Assembly: GCA_031267685.1 (NCBI GenBank)
Contig: JAIRYV010000009.1
Coordinates: 1 to 64,000 of the forward strand
DNA from: Treponema sp.
Lineage (GTDB): Bacteria; Spirochaetota; Spirochaetia; Treponematales; Breznakiellaceae
Direction of reading: 5' to 3'
DNA length: 64,000 bases
In this document: positions 17,416-25,634 of the stretch, piece after piece
Numbering within the stretch: position 1 is the stretch's first letter
Layout of the letters: each line of letters starts with the position of its first letter
The notes under the pieces: model-generated
The model's input: the letters and a program-made list of their open reading frames with translations, nothing else
Databases searched by the model: none
Told to the model about the DNA's origin: nothing
Program-made: the position numbers and the translations under genes

Positions 17416-18136
17416 AAAAGATATTATAATCGGCCTTAGTGTGATTTTTGTGATTGCCTTGGCTATTATAGGTGGGACTATCTGGCAGAAGAATCATGCC
17501 CGAACAACACTTGCGGAACGTATCGTTGAGATAGGAAGGGGCGGGCCGCCCCAGGGCATCCAAGACCTCAGAGAAGCGATAAGCCTTTATGAAAAGGAAA
17601 TTGAACAGCATGTTAAAGATGCGGCCCAGACTGGCATGTACTGGAAAATCCTTGCCACACGATTACACGATCGCGCCCTCTACGGCGAGGCGCTTGATGC
17701 CTATGAACGGGCCATCTACTACATGCCGGAAGACCACAGCCTGCATTATATGCGGGGCTTATGCGCCGCAATCATAGCAAAGTCCCGTTATGATAACCCA
17801 ACCGAGCAGGCGCACTACTTCACTCTTGCCGAACACGCCTATCTACGCGCCATTGAGCTTGTACCAGACTATTCGCGGCCTCGCTATAGTATTGCGGTCT
17901 TATATGTGTATGAATTTGGTCTTCCCGAAGAAGCTATCCCACATCTTACCCGTTATCTCGAACTTTCCAGAAACAATGTGGATGGCATACTGCTCCTTGC
18001 CGCTGCCCAGTATATGAGCGGCAATGATAATGAGGCACTCGCTCTCTGTGATCGGGCCATCACGCTCACTAAAGACCGCAACAAGATCGCCGAAGCTGAG
18101 CGGTTCAAAAACCGCATCCTGAATTCGCGGTACTGA
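17405..18136 (+). CDS. Membrane-anchored TPR protein
   Basis: 243 residues. A single N-terminal membrane segment ([21 protein letters not shown], residues 7-27) is followed by an extracytoplasmic domain of tetratricopeptide repeats: [75 protein letters not shown] and [13 protein letters not shown]. These repeats bind partner proteins. The start overlaps the recombinase remnant by 11 bases. A division or envelope role is possible from the position behind ftsZ, but nothing in the protein shows it. Confidence 0.8.
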   Translation: MKVKKDIIIGLSVIFVIALAIIGGTIWQKNHARTTLAERIVEIGRGGPPQGIQDLREAISLYEKEIEQHVKDAAQTGMYWKILATRLHDRALYGEALDAYERAIYYMPEDHSLHYMRGLCAAIIAKSRYDNPTEQAHYFTLAEHAYLRAIELVPDYSRPRYSIAVLYVYEFGLPEEAIPHLTRYLELSRNNVDGILLLAAAQYMSGNDNEALALCDRAITLTKDRNKIAEAERFKNRILNSRY

Positions 18137-18137
18137 G

Positions 18138-18170
18138 CAAGCGCAGAGCAATTTGTGTGCTCTGCGCTTG
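18138..18170. terminator. Bidirectional hairpin terminator
   Basis: Perfect 13-base arms CAAGCGCAGAGCA and TGCTCTGCGCTTG with a 7-base loop sit between the converging TPR and hsp20 genes, one base after the TPR stop. Confidence 0.85.
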
Positions 18171-18184
18171 ATTTAGTCAGCGCT

Positions 18185-18643
18185 TTATTCGGCTTTGTTG
18201 ATCTTGATTACCCGTTTCTGGGTTTCGGTGCGCTTCTTGATTTCAAGGATGAGAATACCGTTTTTGAAGGCCGCCGTGATGTTCTCCGAATCAGCGTTTT
18301 CGGGCAATTTAAGCGTGCGGCTGAACCTTGCGTGGCGGCGCTCCTGAAGGATGTAGGTTCCTTCCTTTTTCTCGTTCTTCTCCGCTTCGTTGCTTTTCGA
18401 TGCGAGAGTCAATGCTCCACCGTTCACATGCACCTCAATCGTCGTGTCGTCGTAGCCGGGAAGCTCCGCCTCGATCACGTAAGACGTGTCAGTCTCGCGG
18501 ACATCCAGCAATGGCAGATGGTTGAGAATACGGCTCTCGCCGACTGAAAGGGGTGAATCATCGAAAAGTGATTCTACATAGCGATTGAAATCATTCAACG
18601 CGTTCTCAAGGGTAGTGGGACGATACAAGGTAACTTTTGACAT
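18185..18643 (-). CDS. hsp20: Small heat-shock protein Hsp20
   Basis: ATP-independent holdase chaperone, 152 residues. The alpha-crystallin domain covers about residues 45-140: LLDVRETDTSYVIEAELPGYDDTTIEVHVNGGALTL, then RHARFSRTLKLPENADSENITAAFKNGILILEIKK with the conserved AxxxNGxL motif. The tail ends KRVIKINKAE. ATG 18643 has AAGGAG 8 bases upstream; the frame extends further but that part is leader. The leader is about 125 bases and holds two hairpins. Upstream is a sigma-54 promoter match rather than a CIRCE element. Confidence 0.95.
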   Translation of the reverse strand: MSKVTLYRPTTLENALNDFNRYVESLFDDSPLSVGESRILNHLPLLDVRETDTSYVIEAELPGYDDTTIEVHVNGGALTLASKSNEAEKNEKKEGTYILQERRHARFSRTLKLPENADSENITAAFKNGILILEIKKRTETQKRVIKINKAE

Positions 18644-18670
18644 ACCAAGTCTCCTTAAAAAAGTTTTTTT

Positions 18671-18687
18671 CAGGCGCCATGCGCCTG
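18671..18687 (-). promoter_or_regulatory. Hairpin in the hsp20 leader
   Basis: On the minus strand CAGGCGC and GCGCCTG pair around a 3-base loop, followed by A7, C, T6 and then the AAGGAG ribosome site. A second small hairpin (GACAGG/CCTGTC, 18737-18751) lies further upstream. These could be a temperature-responsive leader, but the ribosome site itself is not inside a clear stem. Confidence 0.4.
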
Positions 18688-18781
18688 TATTTGATGCAGA
18701 TACGTAACATACACATTTCACGCCGGATAGGTTCCTGACAGGCTCCCTGTCTCCGCTGTTCTGCATCAACATCTATAGTTA

Positions 18782-18798
18782 AGCAAATTCCGTGCCAA
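18782..18798 (-). promoter_or_regulatory. Sigma-54 (RpoN) promoter for hsp20
   Basis: The minus strand reads TTGGCACGGAATTTGCT. This matches the -24/-12 consensus TGGCACG-N4-TTGCT at every fixed position, with correct GG-GC spacing. The predicted start is near 18771, giving a ~128-base leader. No sigma-70 box as good is seen between it and the gene. Confidence 0.75.
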
Positions 18799-18813
18799 GT
18801 TCGGACTTTTGTA

Positions 18814-18832
18814 AATAACTTTTTAAGTTATT
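18814..18832. promoter_or_regulatory. Palindrome upstream of the sigma-54 promoter
   Basis: Arms AATAACTT and AAGTTATT around TTT, 16 bases upstream of the -24 box. It might bind an activator, but sigma-54 activators usually bind 70 bases or more upstream. Confidence 0.3.
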
Positions 18833-18972
18833 ATATTATAAAGAAATGTTACAGAAAGATTTATCAATTTCTATGTTTCAGCAACAGTCTAGCGTATATC
18901 AGCGTATCGGGGCTGTGTCATTTCTAGCTATGGCTCTTGTTTATGCTCATTATTTGTAGCAAAATGATACAC

Positions 18973-20001
18973 ATGAACGCCCTTTATTACGCAAATTTTG
19001 TTTCAGGTTTACAAGACCTGGTCGCGGATGCGCTCAAGCGTGACGTGAAAGACCTGCTCATCAAAAAAACGTTGGACGGTGCTCTTGTGTTTGAAACCAC
19101 CTGTCCACATGAAAGGCTTAAACATAAGTGCTTTAATAACCTTTTTGCTGTACTTAACCTGCGTGAGGCGGCCAGTCAGCGTCCCCTTGAGGCGCATATA
19201 CAGGAAGTATGCCGACGGCCGTTCAGAGTCGCGCCTTTATCCGGCAAAGCACCCCGCACATTCAGGATCATCACCTCGTATGCCAATCAGCTTACGGCAA
19301 TAGGCGAAAATGCGCGGCAAAGCGCCGAGTATCACATAGCGCATCAGACCGGCCTGTGCCTTTCACGAAACAAAAGCGATGTAGAGTTCTGGTTCCTGTA
19401 CCGAACCGAGGGCTTTTCCCTGTTTATGCAGAGACTCAGCTACCATGCCTCGTTTGACAAGGTCTTGCACAAGGGGGAATTGACACCGCCACTGGCCTAC
19501 GCGCTTTGTGCAGCAGCGCATTTACCCAAAGACGCACTTGTTTTGGACCCGTTCTGCGGCTACGGCGCGATACTCAAAGCCTGCCTCACATACTTTCCGG
19601 TGCGTACCTGCTATGCCTTTGACATAAGTGACGTGGCGTTGTGGTATACACGCCGCTACATGGCTGGTATTGCCGCAAAACGCACTATCATCAGGAAACT
19701 TGATGTATACGCACTCCCATCGCTTATACCAGCCGGAAGCCTTGATGCCATCATCACTGATCCGCCGTGGGGTCTTTACGAGCGTCTGATGCTTCCTCTA
19801 CCACGCTTTTATGTGGATATACTGAAACTCTTTGCCGCTGCGCTGAAGCCGGACGGAAGTATCACGCTGCTGACTGCTCAGACAGAGCTTGTAAGAAGTA
19901 TAGTGGAAAAATCAAATACTCTTGTTATAGAAGAAACTATAAATGTACTTGTTTCTGGTAGGAGGGCTTCGATATTCAGACTGAAGAAACGCTCCTGCTA
20001 A
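18973..20001 (+). CDS. RNA methyltransferase, THUMP/Trm14-RlmL-like
   Basis: 342 residues from ATG 18973. The N-terminal ~160 residues resemble the ferredoxin-like/THUMP substrate domain of this family (ALYYANFVSGLQDLVADAL). The C-terminal Rossmann methyltransferase domain has the SAM motif LVLDPFCGYGAIL near 200 and the catalytic-type motif ITDPPWG near 270, suited to N2-guanosine methylation of rRNA or tRNA. The frame is open to 18937, but MNALYYANF fits family starts better. No strong ribosome site is seen. Target nucleotide not determinable here. Confidence 0.75.
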   Translation: MNALYYANFVSGLQDLVADALKRDVKDLLIKKTLDGALVFETTCPHERLKHKCFNNLFAVLNLREAASQRPLEAHIQEVCRRPFRVAPLSGKAPRTFRIITSYANQLTAIGENARQSAEYHIAHQTGLCLSRNKSDVEFWFLYRTEGFSLFMQRLSYHASFDKVLHKGELTPPLAYALCAAAHLPKDALVLDPFCGYGAILKACLTYFPVRTCYAFDISDVALWYTRRYMAGIAAKRTIIRKLDVYALPSLIPAGSLDAIITDPPWGLYERLMLPLPRFYVDILKLFAAALKPDGSITLLTAQTELVRSIVEKSNTLVIEETINVLVSGRRASIFRLKKRSC

Positions 20002-20019
20002 ACGTCATGGATAAGCAGG

Positions 20020-20519
20020 CGAGGGTGTCAATTGGAGTCAACTATGATGACGATAACTACTGTCTTCGGAGTCGGGTTTCGGCAGAAATATACGTCAAGC
20101 GATAATAGCAGAGAATGGTATCTTGATGAGACGGGGTAAGTAGTACCTACGAATAATCAGCTCTAGCTCTACGCCGGAGTGTTCTGTGGGTATAGCCAGA
20201 TATTGCCAACGATTTTGGGACAAAGGAATTGTTAAAAGACATACTCATCAACTTTGAGTGGGAGTCGAGCTATAGCCTTGTTCCAGACCAGTTTAAAGCG
20301 TTCTTATGGTTCGGCGTCGGTTATAGGTCATGAGCCAATGTGGATGACGACAGCGATCAGAAGAAATACCCACTGACACTCGCGGTGCAACCTAAGCTTG
20401 ATCTCAAGTTTGCTCCCAACGCCATGCTTACTATTCAGGACAAAGTGTATTTCATCCAGCAGGAAAACAAAGATGGGTTCAGGAACGAACTTGGTTTCCG
20501 CTTTGCGTTAGCCTTCTAA
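20020..20519 (+). pseudogene. Dead outer-membrane beta-barrel gene
   Basis: Pieces in different frames look like barrel strands: ARVSIGVNYDDDNYCL and VFGVGFRQKYTSSDN at the start. From 20340 one clean frame gives VDDDSDQKKYPLTLAVQPKL, continues KFAPNAMLTIQDKVYFIQ and ends GFRFALAF with the terminal phenylalanine of a BAM substrate. Several stops (20137, 20163, 20331 region) separate them. The 5' end is missing. Confidence 0.6.
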
Positions 20520-20587
20520 CAAAAGGTACCATACCTAATGGTGTGAGTCGTAGGCATGATACCACGGGAAACGAAGTTTCCCTGATA

Positions 20588-20627
20588 AACGCGGCGGGCT
20601 GGACCTTGAAGTGAAACTCGCCGCGTT
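20588..20627 (+). terminator. Hairpin after the dead barrel gene
   Basis: Arms AACGCGGCG and CGCCGCGTT enclose a 22-base loop, followed by ATTCT. Probably the old terminator of the barrel gene. Confidence 0.5.
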
Positions 20628-20655
20628 ATTCTAGTAGGCTGAAACAACTAAAACA

Positions 20656-21166
20656 TTACGCAATAATCACCGGATAGAGCCACTTGAGTTTTATGCGGGC
20701 ATCACCGGTGGTGAATTGCCAATCCACTCCCTTTTCTTGCCAGTTCCGTTTCTTATACCATACTGAAAGTTCGCCATTCAAGGTATCTCTATCACCAATA
20801 CGCCAAATCCCCAAACACTGAGCCGCTAACGTGGACAACTCTATTTCCGCGATGTCCAGTTAGCTTCCATGCTTCGGCATATAGTGTATTTCCAGTGGTA
20901 GAAAAGTCTCATACAGCGAGGAGATACTGTGGGTGTTCAGGTTTGTCCACAACCACTTTGACCCGCTGAATCGTCTGACGGTTTACCCCGATACATGCGG
21001 CTATCCGCGTTTCAATAGCGGGTATTCGGCCTTCAGAGGTATCCAGGACAAGAATGATTGCTGCCCGCTTAATTAACTTGAAGTTCCGAGTACCGGTTTT
21101 TATAAACACCTCAAGTTCCCGCCGTTCTTCCAAGGTCAGCAGGGTTTCCCGTTTTGTTCTTGTCAT
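20656..21166 (-). pseudogene. IS630-family transposase remnant
   Basis: The N-terminal part (20909-21166) is the IS630 helix-turn-helix region: LTLEERRELEVFIKTGT, then KRAAIILVLDTSEG and IAACIGVNRQTIQRVKVVVD. The C-terminal part (20656-20880) reads MPKHGS, stop, LDIAEIELSTLAAQCLGIWRIGDR and ends VDWQFTTGDARIKLKWLYP, the conserved end with the last acidic DDE residue in AEIE. The whole central catalytic region is deleted, and a TAA replaces the tryptophan after HGS. Non-functional. Confidence 0.85.
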
Positions 21167-21239
21167 TGGTATTACTCCTCCCGGTTGAATAATAGCATTC
21201 TTAATATGATTTTTGTGAATATTTTGTTGTTACGTCCTA

Positions 21240-22139
21240 CTAGACGCTCCACATGTAACCATAACGCCATGTATCGCCGGTTCTTTCGATGATTCCCACA
21301 AAACTGTCGTCCTGCCGGAATACGGCGAGGGTGTCTCCGTTTATGTTCGGGTTAAGCCCATCAAGGCGCTTGCCCTGAGTCATGCTATGGGCAGTTTCAT
21401 CGCTGACTGTCAGAACTGGTATCTTGAGCGCGGCAAAGACCCGCGTATCAATGGGTCTGAGCGCGGCTTGAAGCGACGCCGGATCATCATCGGCAAGCGC
21501 ATCTGATAAGCAAAAGCCCGTAATCGCCGTGCGGGTGAGCGAAACAAGGTGGCCGCGCGAAGCAGCGGCAAGCGCGATGTCCCGCGCCAGAGAGCGGATA
21601 TACGTTCCACTTGAACAGTAAACACGGATCTGAGCCAAAGGAGGCTCATACTCAAGCAGTTCCAGCGCGTAAATTGATACCGGACGCTTTCGCATGGACA
21701 CAGTCTCGCCGCTGCGGACCAGCGCTGAAGCGCGTTTCCCGTCAATATGCAGGGCTGAATACACAGGTGGTTCCTGAAGTATGTCGCCGCGAAACGCGAG
21801 TAACGCGGCCTCAAGCTGTTCCCGCGTGGGAAGCTCCGCTTCAGCAACAGGAGCGCCTTCCAGGTCTAAGGTGTCGGTCTCAAGACCAAGTCGAATGATT
21901 CCCTCATACCACTTGTCGCAGCTGGAAAACCAAGGGGTCAACTTTACCGCCCGCCCCAACAGCGCCACGAGCAGGCCCTGGGCGAATTTGTCCAGTGTGC
22001 CAGTGTGTCCCACTTTGCCAGTAGAAAAGGCGCGTTTCACCCTATTTAACGACGCGAATGAGGTAAGGCCGACAGGTTTGTTCAGGAGGAGCAAACCGGC
22101 AACTTCAATGGGTTTCACCATCACTGGTCTGGGATCCAT
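21240..22139 (-). CDS. truB: tRNA pseudouridine-55 synthase
   Basis: Isomerises U55 in the T-loop of tRNAs. 299 residues from ATG 22139 (ATG 22121 is also possible; GGAA lies 5 bases before the first). The core motif GLLLLNKPVGLTSF is near 15, and KVGHTGTLDKFAQGLLVALLG near 41 carries the catalytic aspartate; the usual DPLATG is changed to DKFAQG. PVYSALHIDGKRA and YIRSLARDIA follow, then a short PUA-like end. It overlaps the 3' end of rbfA and closes the nusA-infB operon. Confidence 0.95.
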   Translation of the reverse strand: MDPRPVMVKPIEVAGLLLLNKPVGLTSFASLNRVKRAFSTGKVGHTGTLDKFAQGLLVALLGRAVKLTPWFSSCDKWYEGIIRLGLETDTLDLEGAPVAEAELPTREQLEAALLAFRGDILQEPPVYSALHIDGKRASALVRSGETVSMRKRPVSIYALELLEYEPPLAQIRVYCSSGTYIRSLARDIALAAASRGHLVSLTRTAITGFCLSDALADDDPASLQAALRPIDTRVFAALKIPVLTVSDETAHSMTQGKRLDGLNPNINGDTLAVFRQDDSFVGIIERTGDTWRYGYMWSV

Positions 22140-22524
22140 CTTGTTCCGGCAAGGCCGACTCGTTGCGTTTCAGTCCGTCGAGTTTAAGCTCATCGAGCTT
22201 ATGGATTATGTCAAAGCCTTCTTTCAAACTGCTGTCAGCGTGGAAACGGAGACGAGGCGTCTGTCGTATACGCATGACTGCGGCGAGCTGCGCCTGAATG
22301 AAGCCGGCGGCGCTTTGCAACCCCGCGACTCCATGCTCAATGTTGGCTTCAGAGCGGAAGCTCGAAACATACACTTCAGCCCACACCAAGTCCCGCGATA
22401 CGCTCACCCGTGTAATTGAAAGGAAAGGGTTTACTCGCGGGTCTTTGATTCTGCCTTCCACAATAAGGGCGCCTATCTTTTCCTGGATAAGACGCCCTAT
22501 TCGTTCTGTCCGATATTCAGTCAT
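22105..22524 (-). CDS. rbfA: Ribosome-binding factor A
   Basis: Cold-shock and 30S maturation factor, 139 residues. The single KH-like domain begins EYRTERIGRLIQEKIGALIVEGRIKDPRV and contains the family motifs FLSITRVSVSRDLVWAEVYVS and RLRFHADSSLKEGFDIIHKLDEL. The C-terminal ~20 residues are a polar tail. It follows infB by 12 bases and overlaps truB by 35 bases, so it is in the same operon. Confidence 0.95.
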   Translation of the reverse strand: MTEYRTERIGRLIQEKIGALIVEGRIKDPRVNPFLSITRVSVSRDLVWAEVYVSSFRSEANIEHGVAGLQSAAGFIQAQLAAVMRIRQTPRLRFHADSSLKEGFDIIHKLDELKLDGLKRNESALPEQDGSQTSDGETH

Positions 22525-22536
22525 ATTTTCCTGATC

Positions 22537-25293
22537 CTAACTTAGTTTACGTGCTACTTCGACTATTTCAAAGACTTCGATCTGATCGCCTATCTGGATG
22601 TCGAAGAAGTCTTCAATACCCACGCCACACTCGTAGCCAGCGGCAACTTCACGCACGTCATCCTTGAAACGGTGCAGAGAGGAAATCTTGCCGCTATGAA
22701 TCACCACATGGTCGCGGATAAGGTTGACACTGGCGCTCCGTTTCACGGTTCCAGTCAGTACATAACAGCCGGCAATGATACCCACCTTGGGTACGCTGAA
22801 CGTGTTCCGTACCTCCACTGTAGCGATAAGCTCTTCTTTAGTATCCGGGGTGAGCATACCTTCCATGGCAAGCTGGATTTCCTCAACCGCCTTGTAGATG
22901 ATGTTGTATTTACGGATGTCCACCTTTTCCTGATCCGCGAGAAGTTTGGCCTTGGGGATTGGACGCACGTTGAAGCCCACGATGATGGCGTTGGACGCGA
23001 TGGCCAGTTCCACGTCGCCTTCATTGATTGCGCCCGGGAGAGCTTGAATCACGTTGAGCCGCACTTCCTTGTTAGACAGCTTTTCCATGCTTGAGCGGAG
23101 TGCTTCAGCGGAACCCTGCACATCGGCCTTGATGATAACCTTGAGTTCCTTTATCTCGCTGTCCCGAATGGTCTGATATACCGTATCGAGCGTGATCTTC
23201 TTAATATGCTTCGCATCCTCAAAGCGCTTGAGTTCTTGTCGTTTGGCGGAAATACTCCGCGCTATCTTCTCGTCCTCCACGACCTGCATGGGATCACCGG
23301 CGTTTGGAATGCCTTCCTCAAAACCGATTACCTCAATGGGCATGGCTGGCGTAGCTTCCTCAATCCGCTCACCTTTGTCGTTAAAGAGCGCCCGTACCCT
23401 GCCAGGCCAGATGCCGGCTACAAAAGAATCGCCTACACATAGTGTGCCTTTCTCGATCATCACTGTAGCAACCGTGCCACGGCCGTGATCAATGCGCGAT
23501 TCAAGTACCTTGCCCTCCGCGTTTCGATTATAATCAGCCTTGATGTCGAGGATTTCAGCCTGCAAAAGTATTGCTTCGATAAGTTTGCTTATGCCTTGCT
23601 TCTTTAAGGCGGAAATTTCCACGAACATGGTCTGACCACCCCATTCTTCCGGCTGTAAGCCCATGTCTGAAAGCTGGCTTTTAACCTTGTCGGGATTGGC
23701 CTCTACTTTATCAATCTTGTTTACCGCAACAATGATGGGTACATCAGCTTCTCTGGCGTGGTTGATGGCCTCAATGGTCTGGGGCATAACCCCGTCATCA
23801 GCCGCAACGACGAGTACCACTATGTCCGTTACCTGCGCTCCACGCGCCCGCATTCGGGTGAACGCCTCATGCCCAGGCGTATCAAGAAAGGATATCTTAC
23901 CGTTAGGCGTGTCTACCATGTATGCGCCGATATGCTGGGTGATACCGCCGAATTCACCGGCAACCACGTTGGCACTTCGGATCGCGTCGAGGAGTTTTGT
24001 CTTACCGTGATCAACGTGTCCCATAACCGTAACCACTGGCGGACGTGGAAGCATAGACTCCATGTTATCAGCGGCAGTTTCGATAAGCGTTTCGTCGTAG
24101 AGGCTGATGATTCGCACATCAGCCCCGAACTCCGCCGCCAGCAGCGTTGCAGTATCAGCATCAATCTGCTGGTTAATCGTAACCATCATGCCAAGACGCA
24201 TGAGCTTCTGGATGAGGTCTGAGGCTTTGAGGTTCATCTTGCGGGCAAGATCAGAGACTGAGACCACTTCCATGATGTCAATGGATTTTGGCACCGGATT
24301 AGCGATATGCGTGATCTTCTTTTTGGTCTGGAGAAGTTTTTCCTCCATTTCCTTTTCTTTTTCTCTGCGGGTATAAACAGGCTTCTTTGCCTTAAACGTT
24401 TTTTTCGCAGGGGTCTTGTCTGTCAACGGCGGCGTCTGTGGGGCTGGCCCACTGCTTCGTGGCACCATCGGTGGTCTCCCACCCATGGGACGTGGCCCGT
24501 TAAAGTTGCCCGGTCTGCCCCCCGGAGCGCCCCCAGGTCTGGGACCAACGGGCCGTGGCGCGCCGCCACGATCCGGCCCTGACCAGCGGTTGCCACTGCT
24601 CTGTTGCCCCGGGCGGTTATCGCCGCCGCGTTCATCACGGCGGCCAACCGGACGACCTCCGACTCTACCCATCGCTGAAGGTGGACGCTGGGGAAATGGC
24701 GAAGGCGATGAATGAATACCGCTATCGCCGCCGCTACGAGGCGCATTGTTGTCCACCGGTGGTGGCCGCGGGCCTACGAACTTACCGCCAACCCTACCCA
24801 CCGCCACTTGAGGACGCCGTGTTAGGGGAAACGAGATAACACCGGGCTTGGCCCCTGTCAACTGTCCCGCTTCAGGCGGCTTAGTCTCCACTTGTTGAGT
24901 CGTGGACTGTGCCTCAGCCGGCTTCTTAGTAGGCTGTTCCCCGTCGCTGGCACCTGTCCCGGCGGACGCCTGTTCTTTTTGCCGGACTCCGGTATTACGT
25001 CGCTCGGTCGGCGTCGGTGTTCCGTCGTGGCCTTCAGCCGACTTTGCCGCTGTAGACCCCCCGCCAGCGGTCGGAGCGCCATGGTTAGTCACTACCTTGG
25101 GCTGAGCTTTTCTGGCAGGCTTCTTTTTCACCACGATTACCTTGCGGCGCTCGCTGTGATCTTGAGCACCACTTCCTGACGAAGCGCCGCTTTCAGAAGG
25201 GTTGACCTCATGCTCACTCTGGGCACGCTTAATGAGTTCCGCCTTGGGACGCGAATCCGTCAATTTCTGGGTGCTTTCTTTTTCCTCAGCCAT
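22537..25293 (-). CDS. infB: Translation initiation factor IF-2
   Basis: GTPase that positions fMet-tRNA on the ribosome. 918 residues. The first ~300 form a long low-complexity region rich in Gly, Pro and Arg ([16 protein letters not shown] and similar). An IF2N domain follows ([32 protein letters not shown]). The G domain has G1 GHVDHGKT, G3 DTPGHEAF and G4 NKID. Domains II to IV follow to [10 protein letters not shown]. Normally nusA precedes it by a few bases; here a 340-base stretch with a dead IS element separates them. Confidence 0.97.
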   Translation of the reverse strand: MAEEKESTQKLTDSRPKAELIKRAQSEHEVNPSESGASSGSGAQDHSERRKVIVVKKKPARKAQPKVVTNHGAPTAGGGSTAAKSAEGHDGTPTPTERRNTGVRQKEQASAGTGASDGEQPTKKPAEAQSTTQQVETKPPEAGQLTGAKPGVISFPLTRRPQVAVGRVGGKFVGPRPPPVDNNAPRSGGDSGIHSSPSPFPQRPPSAMGRVGGRPVGRRDERGGDNRPGQQSSGNRWSGPDRGGAPRPVGPRPGGAPGGRPGNFNGPRPMGGRPPMVPRSSGPAPQTPPLTDKTPAKKTFKAKKPVYTRREKEKEMEEKLLQTKKKITHIANPVPKSIDIMEVVSVSDLARKMNLKASDLIQKLMRLGMMVTINQQIDADTATLLAAEFGADVRIISLYDETLIETAADNMESMLPRPPVVTVMGHVDHGKTKLLDAIRSANVVAGEFGGITQHIGAYMVDTPNGKISFLDTPGHEAFTRMRARGAQVTDIVVLVVAADDGVMPQTIEAINHAREADVPIIVAVNKIDKVEANPDKVKSQLSDMGLQPEEWGGQTMFVEISALKKQGISKLIEAILLQAEILDIKADYNRNAEGKVLESRIDHGRGTVATVMIEKGTLCVGDSFVAGIWPGRVRALFNDKGERIEEATPAMPIEVIGFEEGIPNAGDPMQVVEDEKIARSISAKRQELKRFEDAKHIKKITLDTVYQTIRDSEIKELKVIIKADVQGSAEALRSSMEKLSNKEVRLNVIQALPGAINEGDVELAIASNAIIVGFNVRPIPKAKLLADQEKVDIRKYNIIYKAVEEIQLAMEGMLTPDTKEELIATVEVRNTFSVPKVGIIAGCYVLTGTVKRSASVNLIRDHVVIHSGKISSLHRFKDDVREVAAGYECGVGIEDFFDIQIGDQIEVFEIVEVARKLS

Positions 25294-25309
25294 GTTCCAC
25301 CTTTATCTT

Positions 25310-25610
25310 ATCTTATCAGTAACCCCCTGCCTAAAGACAGGGACTTATAGCTTGGACTAATCGCCCAGCTTGCTCTACAAGGATTCCACTTCCACGATAG
25401 TTGCGTTCTTATCACAAGAGCCAAGCACTATCATGTCCACAAACCTTGATTCCCCGCACTACGCAGGTACGAGCTTGTATACTAAGCTATCTTTATCTCA
25501 ATGGCAACAAGAATTTTCCCATCCCATCCCATCTTTTGCCATTGTGCCGCCTATATCCCCTGCCTTCAGGCACACCTAAAGGCAGACGTTTTACAGCGAT
25601 TTTTATAACT
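25310..25610 (-). mobile_element. IS200/IS605-type right-end remnant between nusA and infB
   Basis: On minus, a ~75-base segment (25431-25503) matches the debris at 461-545. Downstream (25325-25342) arms CCCTGTC and GGCAGGG with a TTTA loop are followed by GGTTAC. This is the layout of the right end of IS605-group elements after a tnpB 3' end. A second hairpin-like motif (GCCTTCAGGC, about 25561) is near the other side. No intact tnpA or tnpB frame remains. Confidence 0.6.
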
Positions 25611-25634
25611 TTGAAGACGCATACCGCTACCAGC

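Noticed and set aside
23880-25200. Long plus-strand frames over infB
   Set aside because: They are antisense shadows of the G domain and of the Gly/Pro/Arg-rich N-terminal region of IF-2.
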